Positions 1 to 6,540 of a stretch of 7,125 nucleotides of DNA are shown piece by piece (within the stretch, counting starts at the first letter, position 1; every line of letters starts with the position of its first letter). The position numbers and the translations under genes are program-made. The stretch comes from Bryobacterales bacterium (GTDB taxonomy: Bacteria > Acidobacteriota > Terriglobia > Bryobacterales > Bryobacteraceae): NCBI GenBank assembly GCA_003164075.1, contig PLRZ01000096.1:1-7125 (forward strand), given 5' to 3'. The notes beneath the pieces were generated by a model. The model saw only the letters and a program-made list of their open reading frames with translations, did not search any database and was not told where the DNA came from.

Positions 1-393
1 GTGCATGCCGATGCGGTGCAGCGTCAGAGCGGCGAAAGCATCGGCCTCTACCTCATACTCGGGGAATTGATCGATGTCCTCCAGGTGATAGAGGGTGTGA
101 TATTCGCTGGGGGTATTGTCCTGCCAGAACTTGATCTTGGCCCCGAGCACCGAGGGCTCGGCCGCCATGCCGTATTCCATCCACCAGGAGGGAACGAAGA
201 TGATGTCGGGGAACTCCCGCATAATCTTCAAGTTGGCTTCAAACCAGACTTCCGGATTCAGGAAATAGTCGAGGTGTTTGATCCCCAGGTAGCCCGGTAT
301 CCAGGGGCTGTCGATAATTAAGGCCATCGGGATCTTATCGAGCTTCTCGCGGCGCGCGGCCCGCTTAAATGTGTCCCACTGATGTGGCAGCAT
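1..393 (-). CDS. Uroporphyrinogen decarboxylase (URO-D) superfamily protein, N-terminal part
   Basis: The minus strand is open from an ATG at 393-391 to the window edge (131 residues, no stop), so the C-terminal part lies outside. An in-frame TGA at 408-406 limits the start, and I see no clear Shine-Dalgarno before the ATG. The protein opens MLPHQWDTFKRAARREKLDK, followed by IPMALIIDSPWIPGYLG and, at about residues 68-76, PSWWMEYGM. I recognise this as the N-terminus of acidobacterial and planctomycete proteins annotated as 'uroporphyrinogen decarboxylase family'. The superfamily has a TIM-barrel fold and includes true HemE as well as corrinoid-dependent methyltransferases of the MtaA/CmuA type. 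This branch is unlikely to be HemE: the HemE N-terminal signature (PVWxMRQAGR) is absent. Substrate is unknown. The family is usually about 340-400 residues, so roughly a third is visible. The plus-strand reading of the same bases is a shadow. Confidence 0.82.
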   Translation of the reverse strand, partial: MLPHQWDTFKRAARREKLDKIPMALIIDSPWIPGYLGIKHLDYFLNPEVWFEANLKIMREFPDIIFVPSWWMEYGMAAEPSVLGAKIKFWQDNTPSEYHTLYHLEDIDQFPEYEVEADAFAALTLHRIGMH

Positions 394-406
394 CGCGTGA
401 TCGTTT

Positions 407-453
407 CAAATATGGCCCCGTCCATGCAACGCGGCAGCCGGGCCTCATATTTG
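407..453. repeat. Imperfect inverted repeat upstream of the URO-D gene
   Basis: The left arm CAAATATGGCCC (407-418) matches the reverse complement of the right arm GGGCCTCATATTTG (440-453) except for two extra bases in the right arm, giving 12 pairs with a 2-nt bulge around a 21-nt loop. It begins 14 bp upstream of the URO-D ATG on the minus strand. It could be an operator or leader hairpin for that gene. It has no T-tract on the minus strand, so an intrinsic terminator is unlikely. Confidence 0.4.
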
Positions 454-476
454 GTTTCATCATACAACAATTTCGG

Positions 477-550
477 CTAGAGCTCTGCGGTCTGCTGGAA
501 AATAGGGTTAAGTGCCGGGTATAGAGCCCGATACGCGCCGTGGCTGCTTC
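477..550 (-). pseudogene. Possible decayed C-terminus of an FGGY-type sugar kinase
   Basis: On the minus strand a 36-codon open segment (587-480) ends with TAG at 479-477, 84 bp before the URO-D start. Its last residues read GAYRALYPALNPIFQQTAEL. 'Y-x-x-LYPAL' close to the C-terminus resembles the ends of FGGY carbohydrate kinases such as xylulokinase-like proteins, and such a kinase next to a URO-D-like gene is plausible. Upstream the frame is broken by TAG at 590-588 and I could not recover a continuous kinase in other frames. The match is short and from memory, so this may be chance. Confidence 0.22.
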
Positions 551-965
551 GAGTTCGTTCGAGCCGCGATTGATGGCCCAGTCTGAACTAGCGGTCGATG
601 GCGGGGCTGGGAATATTGAGACGAACGTGCCAGCTCGGCCTTGCGGACGCAGGGAGTCAGGAAAGCGTTATACAGTTGGCGGACTGCAAGCCAGGTAACC
701 GGATCGTGCGATGCTCTCGGCCGCGGAGCTTACTTGGAGCAGATGCCGGCGGCGATGGCGGTGACTGGTCCCCAGCCTTTCAATGAGAGCTTTTCCCTCT
801 TGGCTGGCAGGCTTTTGGAAAGACGAGGGGTGCGCGACTTGAAAGTGATGCCGATTCGGGCAGACCTCAACCTCAAGACTCCAGTTCCGGGCGCGTAAAG
901 CCCCCGTCTGCGACGCGGGCCGTAAGGCGCGTGCTTGTTTTGGGCAGCAGTGGTAATAATACTGT

Positions 966-970
966 GAGGT
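966..970 (+). promoter_or_regulatory. Ribosome binding site that decides the hydrolase start
   Basis: GAGGT lies 8 nt before the ATG at 979. The same frame is open further upstream to a GTG at 931, but those 16 extra residues are not signal-peptide-like. From 979 the protein has a normal signal peptide, so ATG 979 is preferred. Confidence 0.65.
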
Positions 971-978
971 CTGAATAT

Positions 979-3900
979 ATGGAAAATGTGCTCAATGGTT
1001 GGCGCCCTAACAGGACGGGGCTTCGGCGCCAGTGGCAGGCGTGCGGCTTCCTTCTCGCGCTTTCCGCCTCGCATTGTCTGGCTCAGGACTACACTGCAAT
1101 CAACCTCGGCGGCCTTGGCGGGACGCCTGCTTATGGCACTACCTATGGGATGGGCATCAATAACAAAGGGCAGGTAGTGGGTTCCTCGTGGACCGCCAGC
1201 GGAAGCCAAGAGGCCTTCCTTTACAGCGGCGGGCACATAATCGATTTGGGAATTCCTGGTTACGCCAACTCAATCAGCAACAACGGCCAGGTTGTAGGCG
1301 CGCTCAACACCAGCGGAAACGCCTTCCTGTACAGCAGCGGTAGCGTGATCGATTTGGGAATCCCTGGTTGGGCCAGCTCAATCAACAACAGCGGCCAAGT
1401 TGTGGGCACGGGCGTAGGGAGTGGATTGTGGGGCCAGGAGCTCGGCTTCCTGTACAGCGGGACAGACTTTGTCGGCCTAAACGTCTCCTCGGACCCTTAC
1501 TGTGACCAAACTCAGCCGCAGTTCTGCCCCGGCGAGGACTCCACCCAAGCTCAAGCCATCAATGACAGTGGACAGGTCGTTGGGGAGGCGAGCCTCTTCG
1601 AGCAGTCTCACAATTATGCCTTCCTGTACACGAACGGCAACATGATGTACTTGCCCCCGTTGAGCGGCTGGCAGGTCGCAGACATCGCTCCTAACTTCGC
1701 CAACGGCATAAACGACAGTGGGCAGGTAGTGGGCTTGTCGACGACTGCCGGCGGAGCCGAACACGCCTTTCTCTATACTGGCGGCGGCACAATCGACCTG
1801 GGCACTCTATATGGATCGTTTAGCGACGCCACGGCAATCAACAACCGCGGGCAGATCGTCGGAGAATCGGATGGCAGTGCTTTCCTATATAACTACAGCG
1901 ACGGCGGGCCCATGATCGACCTCAATACGGTCGTTAACCTCCCCGTGCGGCTTTATGTAGCCACGGCAATAAACGACGCCGGGCAGATTGTGGCCAATGG
2001 GACCGACGGTAGCGCCTACTTGCTGTCGCCCGGCGGTTCGTTTTTGTCGGTCCTGAATCCCTACGCGAACTACCCTGGTCTCGGGCTGGCCCCTCCGGTG
2101 CTGACCGTTCCCGGGAGTGTGCCGGCGGTGTTAAGTTCGGCCACGGCGAACAGCTTGGCTGCGGACGGGCAGTCAGCCGTCGTGCTGGCCTACCAATCCA
2201 GTTCTTCGCTGCCGGTAACGTTCGCCGTCTCGGCGAGCGGAACCTGGCTGTTGCCCGGCGCCGCCGTTGGATCGCTGGGGAGGTTTGATCCGAACTATCT
2301 GGCGCATCCAAGCCCGCCAACCGGCAACGCCCAAACCTACCCGGTCGCGACCGCGGCCTCCGGCCCCGATCGCGATGGCAATTTCACATTTCTCGCCTTA
2401 TTATGGGCGCCGGGCTCCTTGCCGGCGCCGGACGTTTCTTCGGCATTTCTGAACGTGACGGCTACGCAATTCGGAGCTCCAACCCAGCAAGCCTCCATCG
2501 CGCTTGAGCCTCCTCCCTTGCTGCTGGTTCACGGGATCTGGTCGAACGCGAAGGACGAAGGGTTCATCCCCGGCTCGGGCGGACTTTATGACGCGATCGC
2601 CAGCCAGTATCCACACAACCTGATATTCGCGGTCGATTACGGGAAGAAGCCCAAGCCGGATCTGGGTTCCCAAGCCTTCAACGATCCCCGGACACAAAGC
2701 ATACTACTGACGGCGATGACGGACGCGCTTTCGCGGGCCGCCGCGATTGGAATGGCCGCCCGCACCGTGGACGTGTTCGCACACAGTATGGGAGGGCTGG
2801 TGACCCGCTACTTTCTTAGCACGGCAGGCTACTCCCCCAATCCTTCGTTGCTCCCCAACCCTGTCCACAAGTTGATCACGATCGGGACACCGCACCTGGG
2901 CTCGCAGCTTGCGACGACCCTGGTGCTCAACCAGACCCAGTCAATAGTATCGACCAATCCTTTCGTGAACTTGTTGTGCCTGGTTCCCTTTTGCGAGCTC
3001 GGCAATGCACTGGGGGTGCTGGGTAAGCCGGTGGGTGCGGGCGGCGTGCAGTCGCTGGAGCCCGGCTCGACGCCGCTGCGGGCACTAACGCCGTCGAGCG
3101 CATTCAGCGCCCTCGTTGGACAGGCACCCACGAACCCGGCATCAACCACCGAAAATCTGCTGAACCTTCTGATCAAAGCGTTTATCCCGGGATGGAGCGT
3201 TGCCAGGATTTTGGGCGAGCCCAACGATACGATCGTGCCGGCGTCCAGCCAGCAGCCGGGGGGCTCGGTGGCCGGGCAGACGGACGCCGCGACGGGTCAG
3301 ACGGACACGGTGACGATAAGCGGGGTCGTGCATGCCAGCCTCTGCGACGACGTGATTTCCGCGTTGACCAATTGCTCGGACACGGGAGAAACGCAGAGCG
3401 CGGCCGTTTGGGCACAGGCATACTACTGGCTCACTGGGGGGACGGGGGCAGTATCTACGACAAGCAACGTTGTATCGAGTGCCCTACGCCCGGCCGGAAA
3501 GGCATCGACGCCGGCGTCGACTGCCCCACCGCCCGTGCTCGACTTGACCGGATATGTGCAGGTGCCAGCATCGAATGTGACGATCACGCCCGCGACAGGC
3601 TCGACCCTGACGATCAACGGCGCCACCAACATCAGCGCCGTTTCCTCCACCAAGACTATCGCCGAAGTGCTCCTGCTGCAAACGGTGACCGACCCCACCG
3701 ATACGCCCTTGCTCTATGCGACGCAGTCTCCGTTTACCATCTCCTTCACGCCCACGCGCCTGGGGTCGACAAGCTTCGGCGCCATCGCAGCCTTTAGCGA
3801 CAACACCTACGCCACGACCACGCTGAATTACACTTTTCAGCCCAGCGGCGCTCCTTACGCCCTGAATCTGGTGAACGCGCCGGCGGCGAGCATGACCGTG

Positions 3901-4779
3901 GGAGGCTCGCGGGTCATCGAGGCGGACGAGCTCTTCCCCAGCGGCCAGATCGACGTGACTCAGGTGGCCACGTACACCGCGCGCAGCGGGTCCACGAGCG
4001 TGTTCAGCGTGAGCGCTGGCGGCGTCATTACGGCCAATGGCAACGGCATGGATTTGCTGGACGTTTCCTATGGCGGAGTAAGGGCCACGGCCCAGATCCC
4101 GGTCGGCGCGTGTACCTACGCTCTGAACCCGGCGAATCAGATTGTGCCTTATACGGGGGGCACGGTCACGATACAAGTTGCCACCCAATCCGGATGCGCC
4201 TGGACGGCCTCGGGTGGCGCCGCGTGGCTGCCGTTCGCCCAAGCCAGCGGCACGGGAAGCGGCGCCATCACACTCAGCGCGGCGGCCAATAGCAGCGGCG
4301 GCACGCAGGCCGCCATGGTCACCCTGGCCGGTCTTCAGGCGTTCGTCACGCAGCCCGCGACGGCGTGCGGCTACAGTCTGTCGCAGCAGCAGATCGACGC
4401 GCCCGCGGCGGGAGCGAGCGGAACCATCACCGCGACCACCTCTTGCCCTGTGATCGCGTCCAGCGATCAAAGCTGGGTGACAGCCACGCCGCTGGGGACA
4501 TCCGTGCAGTACACCGTCGCACCGAACTACGGTGCTGGATTGCGGAGCGCCACGTTGACGGTCGGGACCGTGATCGTTCCGATAACGCAAGCCGCCTTTA
4601 GCCCATGCGACCTCCAACAGAATGGGAACATCAATGTTACCGATGTACAGATGGTGCTAAACGAAGCGCTAGGAACGGCCGCGGCCGTCAACGATTGGAA
4701 CGGAGACGGCGTCGTCAACGTCATTGACGTGCAAATTGGGATTAATGCAGCGCTCGGTCTGGGTTGCGGCGCTCTGTAG
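979..4779 (+). CDS. Secreted HAF-repeat / alpha-beta hydrolase (lipase-like) / BACON / dockerin-like protein
   Basis: A 1266-residue protein from ATG 979 (RBS GAGGT). Residues 1-35 are a signal peptide: arginine-containing n-region, hydrophobic FLLALSAS, probable cleavage after HCLA. Residues 38-352 hold seven HAF repeats, each with an IN(N/D)xGQVVG motif (GQ at 64, 103, 139, 198, 248, 291, 335) and usually an AFLY motif. Residues 353-510 are an Ig-like linker. Residues 514-790 are an alpha/beta hydrolase of lipase/PGAP1 type: oxyanion motif LVHGIW (514-521, H518-G519), nucleophile elbow AHSMGG with Ser603, TPHLGS (637-642), likely acid Asp750 in PNDTIVP and likely base His785 in GVVHASL. Ig-like sequence follows to 1040, then two Cys-initiated BACON-like modules (about 1045-1125 and 1130-1207). 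The tail (1210-1263) is a dockerin-like pair bracketed by Cys1210 and Cys1263: a degenerate first loop (DLQQNGNINVTD) and a canonical second (DWNGDGVVNVID). It is probably an exported esterase or lipase with surface-binding modules; the substrate is unknown. Confidence 0.87.
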   Translation: MENVLNGWRPNRTGLRRQWQACGFLLALSASHCLAQDYTAINLGGLGGTPAYGTTYGMGINNKGQVVGSSWTASGSQEAFLYSGGHIIDLGIPGYANSISNNGQVVGALNTSGNAFLYSSGSVIDLGIPGWASSINNSGQVVGTGVGSGLWGQELGFLYSGTDFVGLNVSSDPYCDQTQPQFCPGEDSTQAQAINDSGQVVGEASLFEQSHNYAFLYTNGNMMYLPPLSGWQVADIAPNFANGINDSGQVVGLSTTAGGAEHAFLYTGGGTIDLGTLYGSFSDATAINNRGQIVGESDGSAFLYNYSDGGPMIDLNTVVNLPVRLYVATAINDAGQIVANGTDGSAYLLSPGGSFLSVLNPYANYPGLGLAPPVLTVPGSVPAVLSSATANSLAADGQSAVVLAYQSSSSLPVTFAVSASGTWLLPGAAVGSLGRFDPNYLAHPSPPTGNAQTYPVATAASGPDRDGNFTFLALLWAPGSLPAPDVSSAFLNVTATQFGAPTQQASIALEPPPLLLVHGIWSNAKDEGFIPGSGGLYDAIASQYPHNLIFAVDYGKKPKPDLGSQAFNDPRTQSILLTAMTDALSRAAAIGMAARTVDVFAHSMGGLVTRYFLSTAGYSPNPSLLPNPVHKLITIGTPHLGSQLATTLVLNQTQSIVSTNPFVNLLCLVPFCELGNALGVLGKPVGAGGVQSLEPGSTPLRALTPSSAFSALVGQAPTNPASTTENLLNLLIKAFIPGWSVARILGEPNDTIVPASSQQPGGSVAGQTDAATGQTDTVTISGVVHASLCDDVISALTNCSDTGETQSAAVWAQAYYWLTGGTGAVSTTSNVVSSALRPAGKASTPASTAPPPVLDLTGYVQVPASNVTITPATGSTLTINGATNISAVSSTKTIAEVLLLQTVTDPTDTPLLYATQSPFTISFTPTRLGSTSFGAIAAFSDNTYATTTLNYTFQPSGAPYALNLVNAPAASMTVGGSRVIEADELFPSGQIDVTQVATYTARSGSTSVFSVSAGGVITANGNGMDLLDVSYGGVRATAQIPVGACTYALNPANQIVPYTGGTVTIQVATQSGCAWTASGGAAWLPFAQASGTGSGAITLSAAANSSGGTQAAMVTLAGLQAFVTQPATACGYSLSQQQIDAPAAGASGTITATTSCPVIASSDQSWVTATPLGTSVQYTVAPNYGAGLRSATLTVGTVIVPITQAAFSPCDLQQNGNINVTDVQMVLNEALGTAAAVNDWNGDGVVNVIDVQIGINAALGLGCGAL
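1213..1428 (+). repeat. Tandem 108-bp duplication of a HAF repeat unit
   Basis: Two adjacent copies start with GCCTTCCT at 1213 and 1321. Over the first 89 bases I count about 73 identities by eye, including GATCGATTTGGGAAT-like and TCAATCA blocks. The period is exactly 36 codons, so the frame is kept. The other HAF repeats of the protein are much more diverged at DNA level, suggesting this pair arose last. Confidence 0.7.
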
Positions 4780-4808
4780 GTTTCTCCTGATTCTCCGCCG
4801 CTGCTATC

Positions 4809-4829
4809 CGGGCGGCAGAAGCCCGCCTG
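4809..4829 (+). terminator. GC-rich hairpin after the hydrolase gene, possible weak terminator
   Basis: About 30 nt after the stop codon, GGCGG (4811-4815) pairs with CCGCC (4823-4827) across a 7-nt loop; the stem can extend by one G-T and one C-G pair. No T-tract follows, so it does not meet the usual intrinsic-terminator pattern. Confidence 0.25.
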
Positions 4830-4863
4830 ACGGGAAGAGGCCCACGAAGCGCTTAACGGGACG

Positions 4864-4935
4864 TGGTGGGCCCGGGAGGACTCGAATCTTCGACCACCTG
4901 GAGCCTGCCTGGCGAGTTGGTACAGCCCCGGGCCA
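4864..4935 (-). pseudogene. tRNA-like remnant with 3' CCA (degenerate tRNA)
   Basis: Read on the minus strand, this 72-nt stretch ends TTCGAGT-CCTCC-CGGGCCC-A-CCA, which is the layout of a tRNA T-loop, T-stem 3' half, acceptor 3' half, discriminator base and CCA. The 5' end (TGGCCCG, 4935-4929) pairs with the acceptor 3' half at six of seven positions. The T-stem 5' half (GAAGA) pairs at only three of five positions, and I cannot build a clean D-arm or anticodon arm, so no anticodon can be named. It is more likely a decayed tRNA or recombination footprint than a working gene. Confidence 0.4.
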
Positions 4936-4992
4936 GAAGTCGTGCTCGGCTTGTGCAGACCGGGTGCTTCCCCTCCCGCCGAATCGGCGGTT

Positions 4993-5154
4993 GATGTCCA
5001 AATCCTCATCGGAACCGTACAGTTCCCGCCACCACATCCGAAAACCTCCTCCTGACTGTCCCATGGAGAAGTAGGCATTGCAGACCACCCGGTCGACACA
5101 ATCATAACCTCCCTCCAGGAACTCGCTGTATAGGGCGCTCAGTTGATCCGGCAT
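4993..5154 (-). pseudogene. N-terminal fragment of a conserved uncharacterised protein family
   Basis: From the ATG at 5154-5152 the minus strand encodes MPDQLSALYSEFLEGGYDCV, then DRVVCNAYFSMGQSGGGFR, MWWRELYGSDEDLD. I recognise this as the start of a recurring family of roughly 400-450 residues whose N-terminus runs '..YxEFLxGxYDCVDRIVLNAYF..GGFRxWWRxLxGSDxxLD', found across unrelated bacteria; I know no established function for it. Family similarity stops around LDINRRFGG (about 4993). Downstream the frame stays open to TAG at 4806-4804 but passes through the tRNA-like segment and no longer resembles the family. About 50 of some 400 residues remain, so this is a truncated relic. I see no strong RBS; GAGG-like sequence is absent from the bases just before the ATG. 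Confidence 0.6.
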
Positions 5155-5208
5155 GATCTTTGGAGCGTACCCGTGATTCCCCCATCCACGCAACCGGCCG
5201 GTATTCTT

Positions 5209-5236
5209 CTTGGCGGTCGTTCTTGGCGGCTTGGCG
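5209..5236 (-). repeat. Three CGCCAAG direct repeats
   Basis: CTTGGCG on the plus strand (CGCCAAG on the minus) occurs at 5209-5215, 5222-5228 and 5230-5236; the first two sit in a 10-bp direct repeat TTCTTGGCGG (5207-5216, 5220-5229). It lies about 55 bp upstream of the truncated ORF. Similar CGCCAAG-rich short tandem tracts are common in intergenic DNA of high-GC acidobacterial and planctomycete genomes, as I recall. Confidence 0.5.
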
Positions 5237-5297
5237 AGAGATCTAAACTGGAGACTGGCATAGATCAATCCGTCAGTCAAGGATATTTCGGTCTGTT

Positions 5298-6527
5298 TTA
5301 CGGCTTCCCCAAAGAACACAGCGGATCGCCCAGCACCACGCCCTGCCAGCTCAAATACGGAAGGCCCAGGTAATAGCTCTCGGCCAGGTTGCGGCCTTCG
5401 AAATAGGCCGGCAGTACATAATCCGGCCGGGCGCATGCCTGCAGGTAAGGCTCATACACGTTGCCCGATGCGCCCGTGGCCCCTTCGTGGATGAGGTCCG
5501 CACTCAATCCCTGCGGGGAGTCGGCCCACAGATGCTCGTGGTCTTGCCAGGTACCGTAGGTCCAGGTGTCCGGAGGCCGCTTCAAGGTGCGCATGTTGGT
5601 GGAAACGAACTCCGTGGCGATAGCCCCCGGCAGCCACTGAAAGCCCAGCCAACGCCGCTTGCGATTCGCATCGTTCGACCCCCAGGACGCGTAGCCGATC
5701 ACATCCTTCTGGTCGTAAAGCGTTTTGATGGTCTCTTCGAGTTTGACGCGCGCGGTGGGCAGCAGAATGGCGGCATTGCGCAGCCAGTCATTTCCCGATT
5801 GGTCGTCGGCGGACTTGAGATCGATGACGAACGTGCCGCGATTGCGGGCGGCCTGGGCCCGATCGATCATGCCCTTCACATCCGTCCAATCGTAGGCCGC
5901 CAGCCGGGTCACCAGATAGATGGGAAACTGCGGATGACGAAACGGCGCGTCGCGCTTGCCGTAAAACGGGTTGACCAGGGCGCCGGCGCGCGGGAATTTC
6001 GAACCCTTCAGTTTCCCGTAGAGCAGGGTCAGTTCCGAATCCACCGAACCGTGCTCGGCTTCCGTCAGCGATCCCCCCGATCCCTGAATCTTGAGCGGGA
6101 CTCCGGCGGTGATCACGATGTAGAGCACCTTCTCCTGCAGGCCGGATTTAGTCAGGTAGTCGCCCAACGGCCGCTCAATCTGGGACTGATAGGTGGTCCA
6201 ATCGATTTCTTCGGCGGTAGTGGTGTCGAGGTAGCATACATTGCCCACCGGCACGGACCGCAGCGGCCGGTAATAGTCCGCAATCTGGCGTGAAAGGGCG
6301 TCTTTTCGATTGACCACCAGCAGCACATTACCGCCGGTCTGCGCGCATAGGGGAAGAACGGCCAGCAACAGTAGTAATGTGGCGCAGGCGGTGCTCGCCT
6401 GCCCCACCGTCCTCGCTGAACAAGCCCGCTGCCAAAACAGGATAGAGGGCAGGCGAGCACCGCCTGCCCCACCTCCGGGCAAAGAGCGCCGGGGATGCCC
6501 CGCAGGGTTCAGTGTTACCCGGATCAT
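5298..6527 (-). CDS. TIGR03790 family exported protein
   Basis: From ATG 6527 to TAA at 5300-5298 this is 409 residues. The mature part begins around residue 63 (QTGGNVLLVVNRKDALSRQI) and carries features I associate with TIGR03790: a 'VLLVVNRxDxxSxxIADYY' opening, the VLYIVITAGVPLKI strand (about 134-147), DVIGYASWGSND near the middle, GATGASGNVYEPYLQ, and a C-terminal NLAESYYLGLPYLSWQGVVLGDPLC block. The family is known mainly from acidobacteria, planctomycetes and related groups; the function is not established. A hydrophobic segment at 47-62 ending LCA is a likely signal peptide. The first 40 residues are encoded largely by a palindromic repeat and look unlike normal coding sequence, so the start is uncertain: a GTG at 6407-6405 (residue 41) would put the signal peptide at the N-terminus but leaves few positive charges. 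It starts 13 bp after the glycosyltransferase stop, as in an operon. Confidence 0.88.
   Translation of the reverse strand: MIRVTLNPAGHPRRSLPGGGAGGARLPSILFWQRACSARTVGQASTACATLLLLLAVLPLCAQTGGNVLLVVNRKDALSRQIADYYRPLRSVPVGNVCYLDTTTAEEIDWTTYQSQIERPLGDYLTKSGLQEKVLYIVITAGVPLKIQGSGGSLTEAEHGSVDSELTLLYGKLKGSKFPRAGALVNPFYGKRDAPFRHPQFPIYLVTRLAAYDWTDVKGMIDRAQAARNRGTFVIDLKSADDQSGNDWLRNAAILLPTARVKLEETIKTLYDQKDVIGYASWGSNDANRKRRWLGFQWLPGAIATEFVSTNMRTLKRPPDTWTYGTWQDHEHLWADSPQGLSADLIHEGATGASGNVYEPYLQACARPDYVLPAYFEGRNLAESYYLGLPYLSWQGVVLGDPLCSLGKP
6384..6467. repeat. Palindromic GGGGCAGGC-type repeat pair
   Basis: A perfect 21-bp inverted repeat has arms at 6384-6404 and 6447-6467 with 42 bp between them. Both copies also run on into CGCCTGCCCCACC in the same direction (6396-6408 and 6461-6473), because each arm is itself quasi-palindromic (GGCAGGCG...CGCCTGCC). 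The pattern 'GTGGGGCAGGCG' followed by its near complement is a type of interspersed repeat I associate with Solibacter-like acidobacteria. Here it lies inside the annotated 5' end of the TIGR03790 gene. Confidence 0.72.
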
Positions 6528-6540
6528 TGACCCGATGTGA

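Larger units (their letters stand above)
394..978. other. Divergent intergenic region without an intact gene
   Basis: These 585 bp separate the minus-strand URO-D gene from the plus-strand hydrolase gene, so both promoters should lie here. Short plus-strand open frames at 598-786 and 641-898, and a minus-strand frame running from 1236 into the gap, show no recognisable domain. The last of these overlaps the start of the hydrolase and is best read as a shadow. Positive content is limited to an inverted repeat at 407-453, a possible decayed kinase tail at 477-550, and the ribosome binding site just before 979. I found no convincing RNA gene. Confidence 0.6.
4780..5297. other. Convergent intergenic region made of gene and repeat debris
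   Basis: Between the stop of the plus-strand hydrolase and the stop of the minus-strand TIGR03790 gene lie 518 bp with no intact gene. A long minus-strand open frame (5436-4804) crosses it, but most of that frame is not protein-like: it overlaps the TIGR03790 gene at one end and reads through a tRNA-like segment at the other (the RRFESSRAHH string typical of translated tRNA 3' ends). Recognisable pieces are a hairpin at 4809-4829, a tRNA-like remnant at 4864-4935, a truncated conserved ORF at 4993-5154, and CGCCAAG repeats at 5209-5236. Confidence 0.6.

Noticed and set aside
935..962. TTGTTT-16 bp-TAATAC as a promoter for the hydrolase
   Set aside because: The spacing is reasonable, but transcription would begin at about 969, on top of the RBS, so it cannot easily serve the ATG at 979.
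931..978. GTG start giving a 1282-residue hydrolase
   Set aside because: The ATG at 979 has a good RBS and leads directly into a signal peptide; the extra 16 residues would bury it.
730..1236. 168-residue minus-strand open frame
   Set aside because: It overlaps the signal peptide and first HAF repeat of the plus-strand gene, has no recognisable domain and is arginine/proline-rich as expected for a shadow frame in GC-rich DNA.
1213..1428. CRISPR-like repeat array
   Set aside because: The repeats are long, imperfect, contiguous and in frame, encoding HAF protein repeats; there are no spacers.
3484..4617. 377-residue minus-strand open frame
   Set aside because: Entirely antisense to the BACON/Ig part of the hydrolase; composition rich in Arg, Gly and Ala and no domain seen.
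4804..5436. 210-residue minus-strand open frame as an intact gene
   Set aside because: Only about 50 internal residues resemble a known family; the rest overlaps the TIGR03790 coding region or translates a tRNA-like segment.
5487..6293. 268-residue plus-strand open frame
   Set aside because: Antisense to the well-supported TIGR03790 gene and without recognisable motifs.
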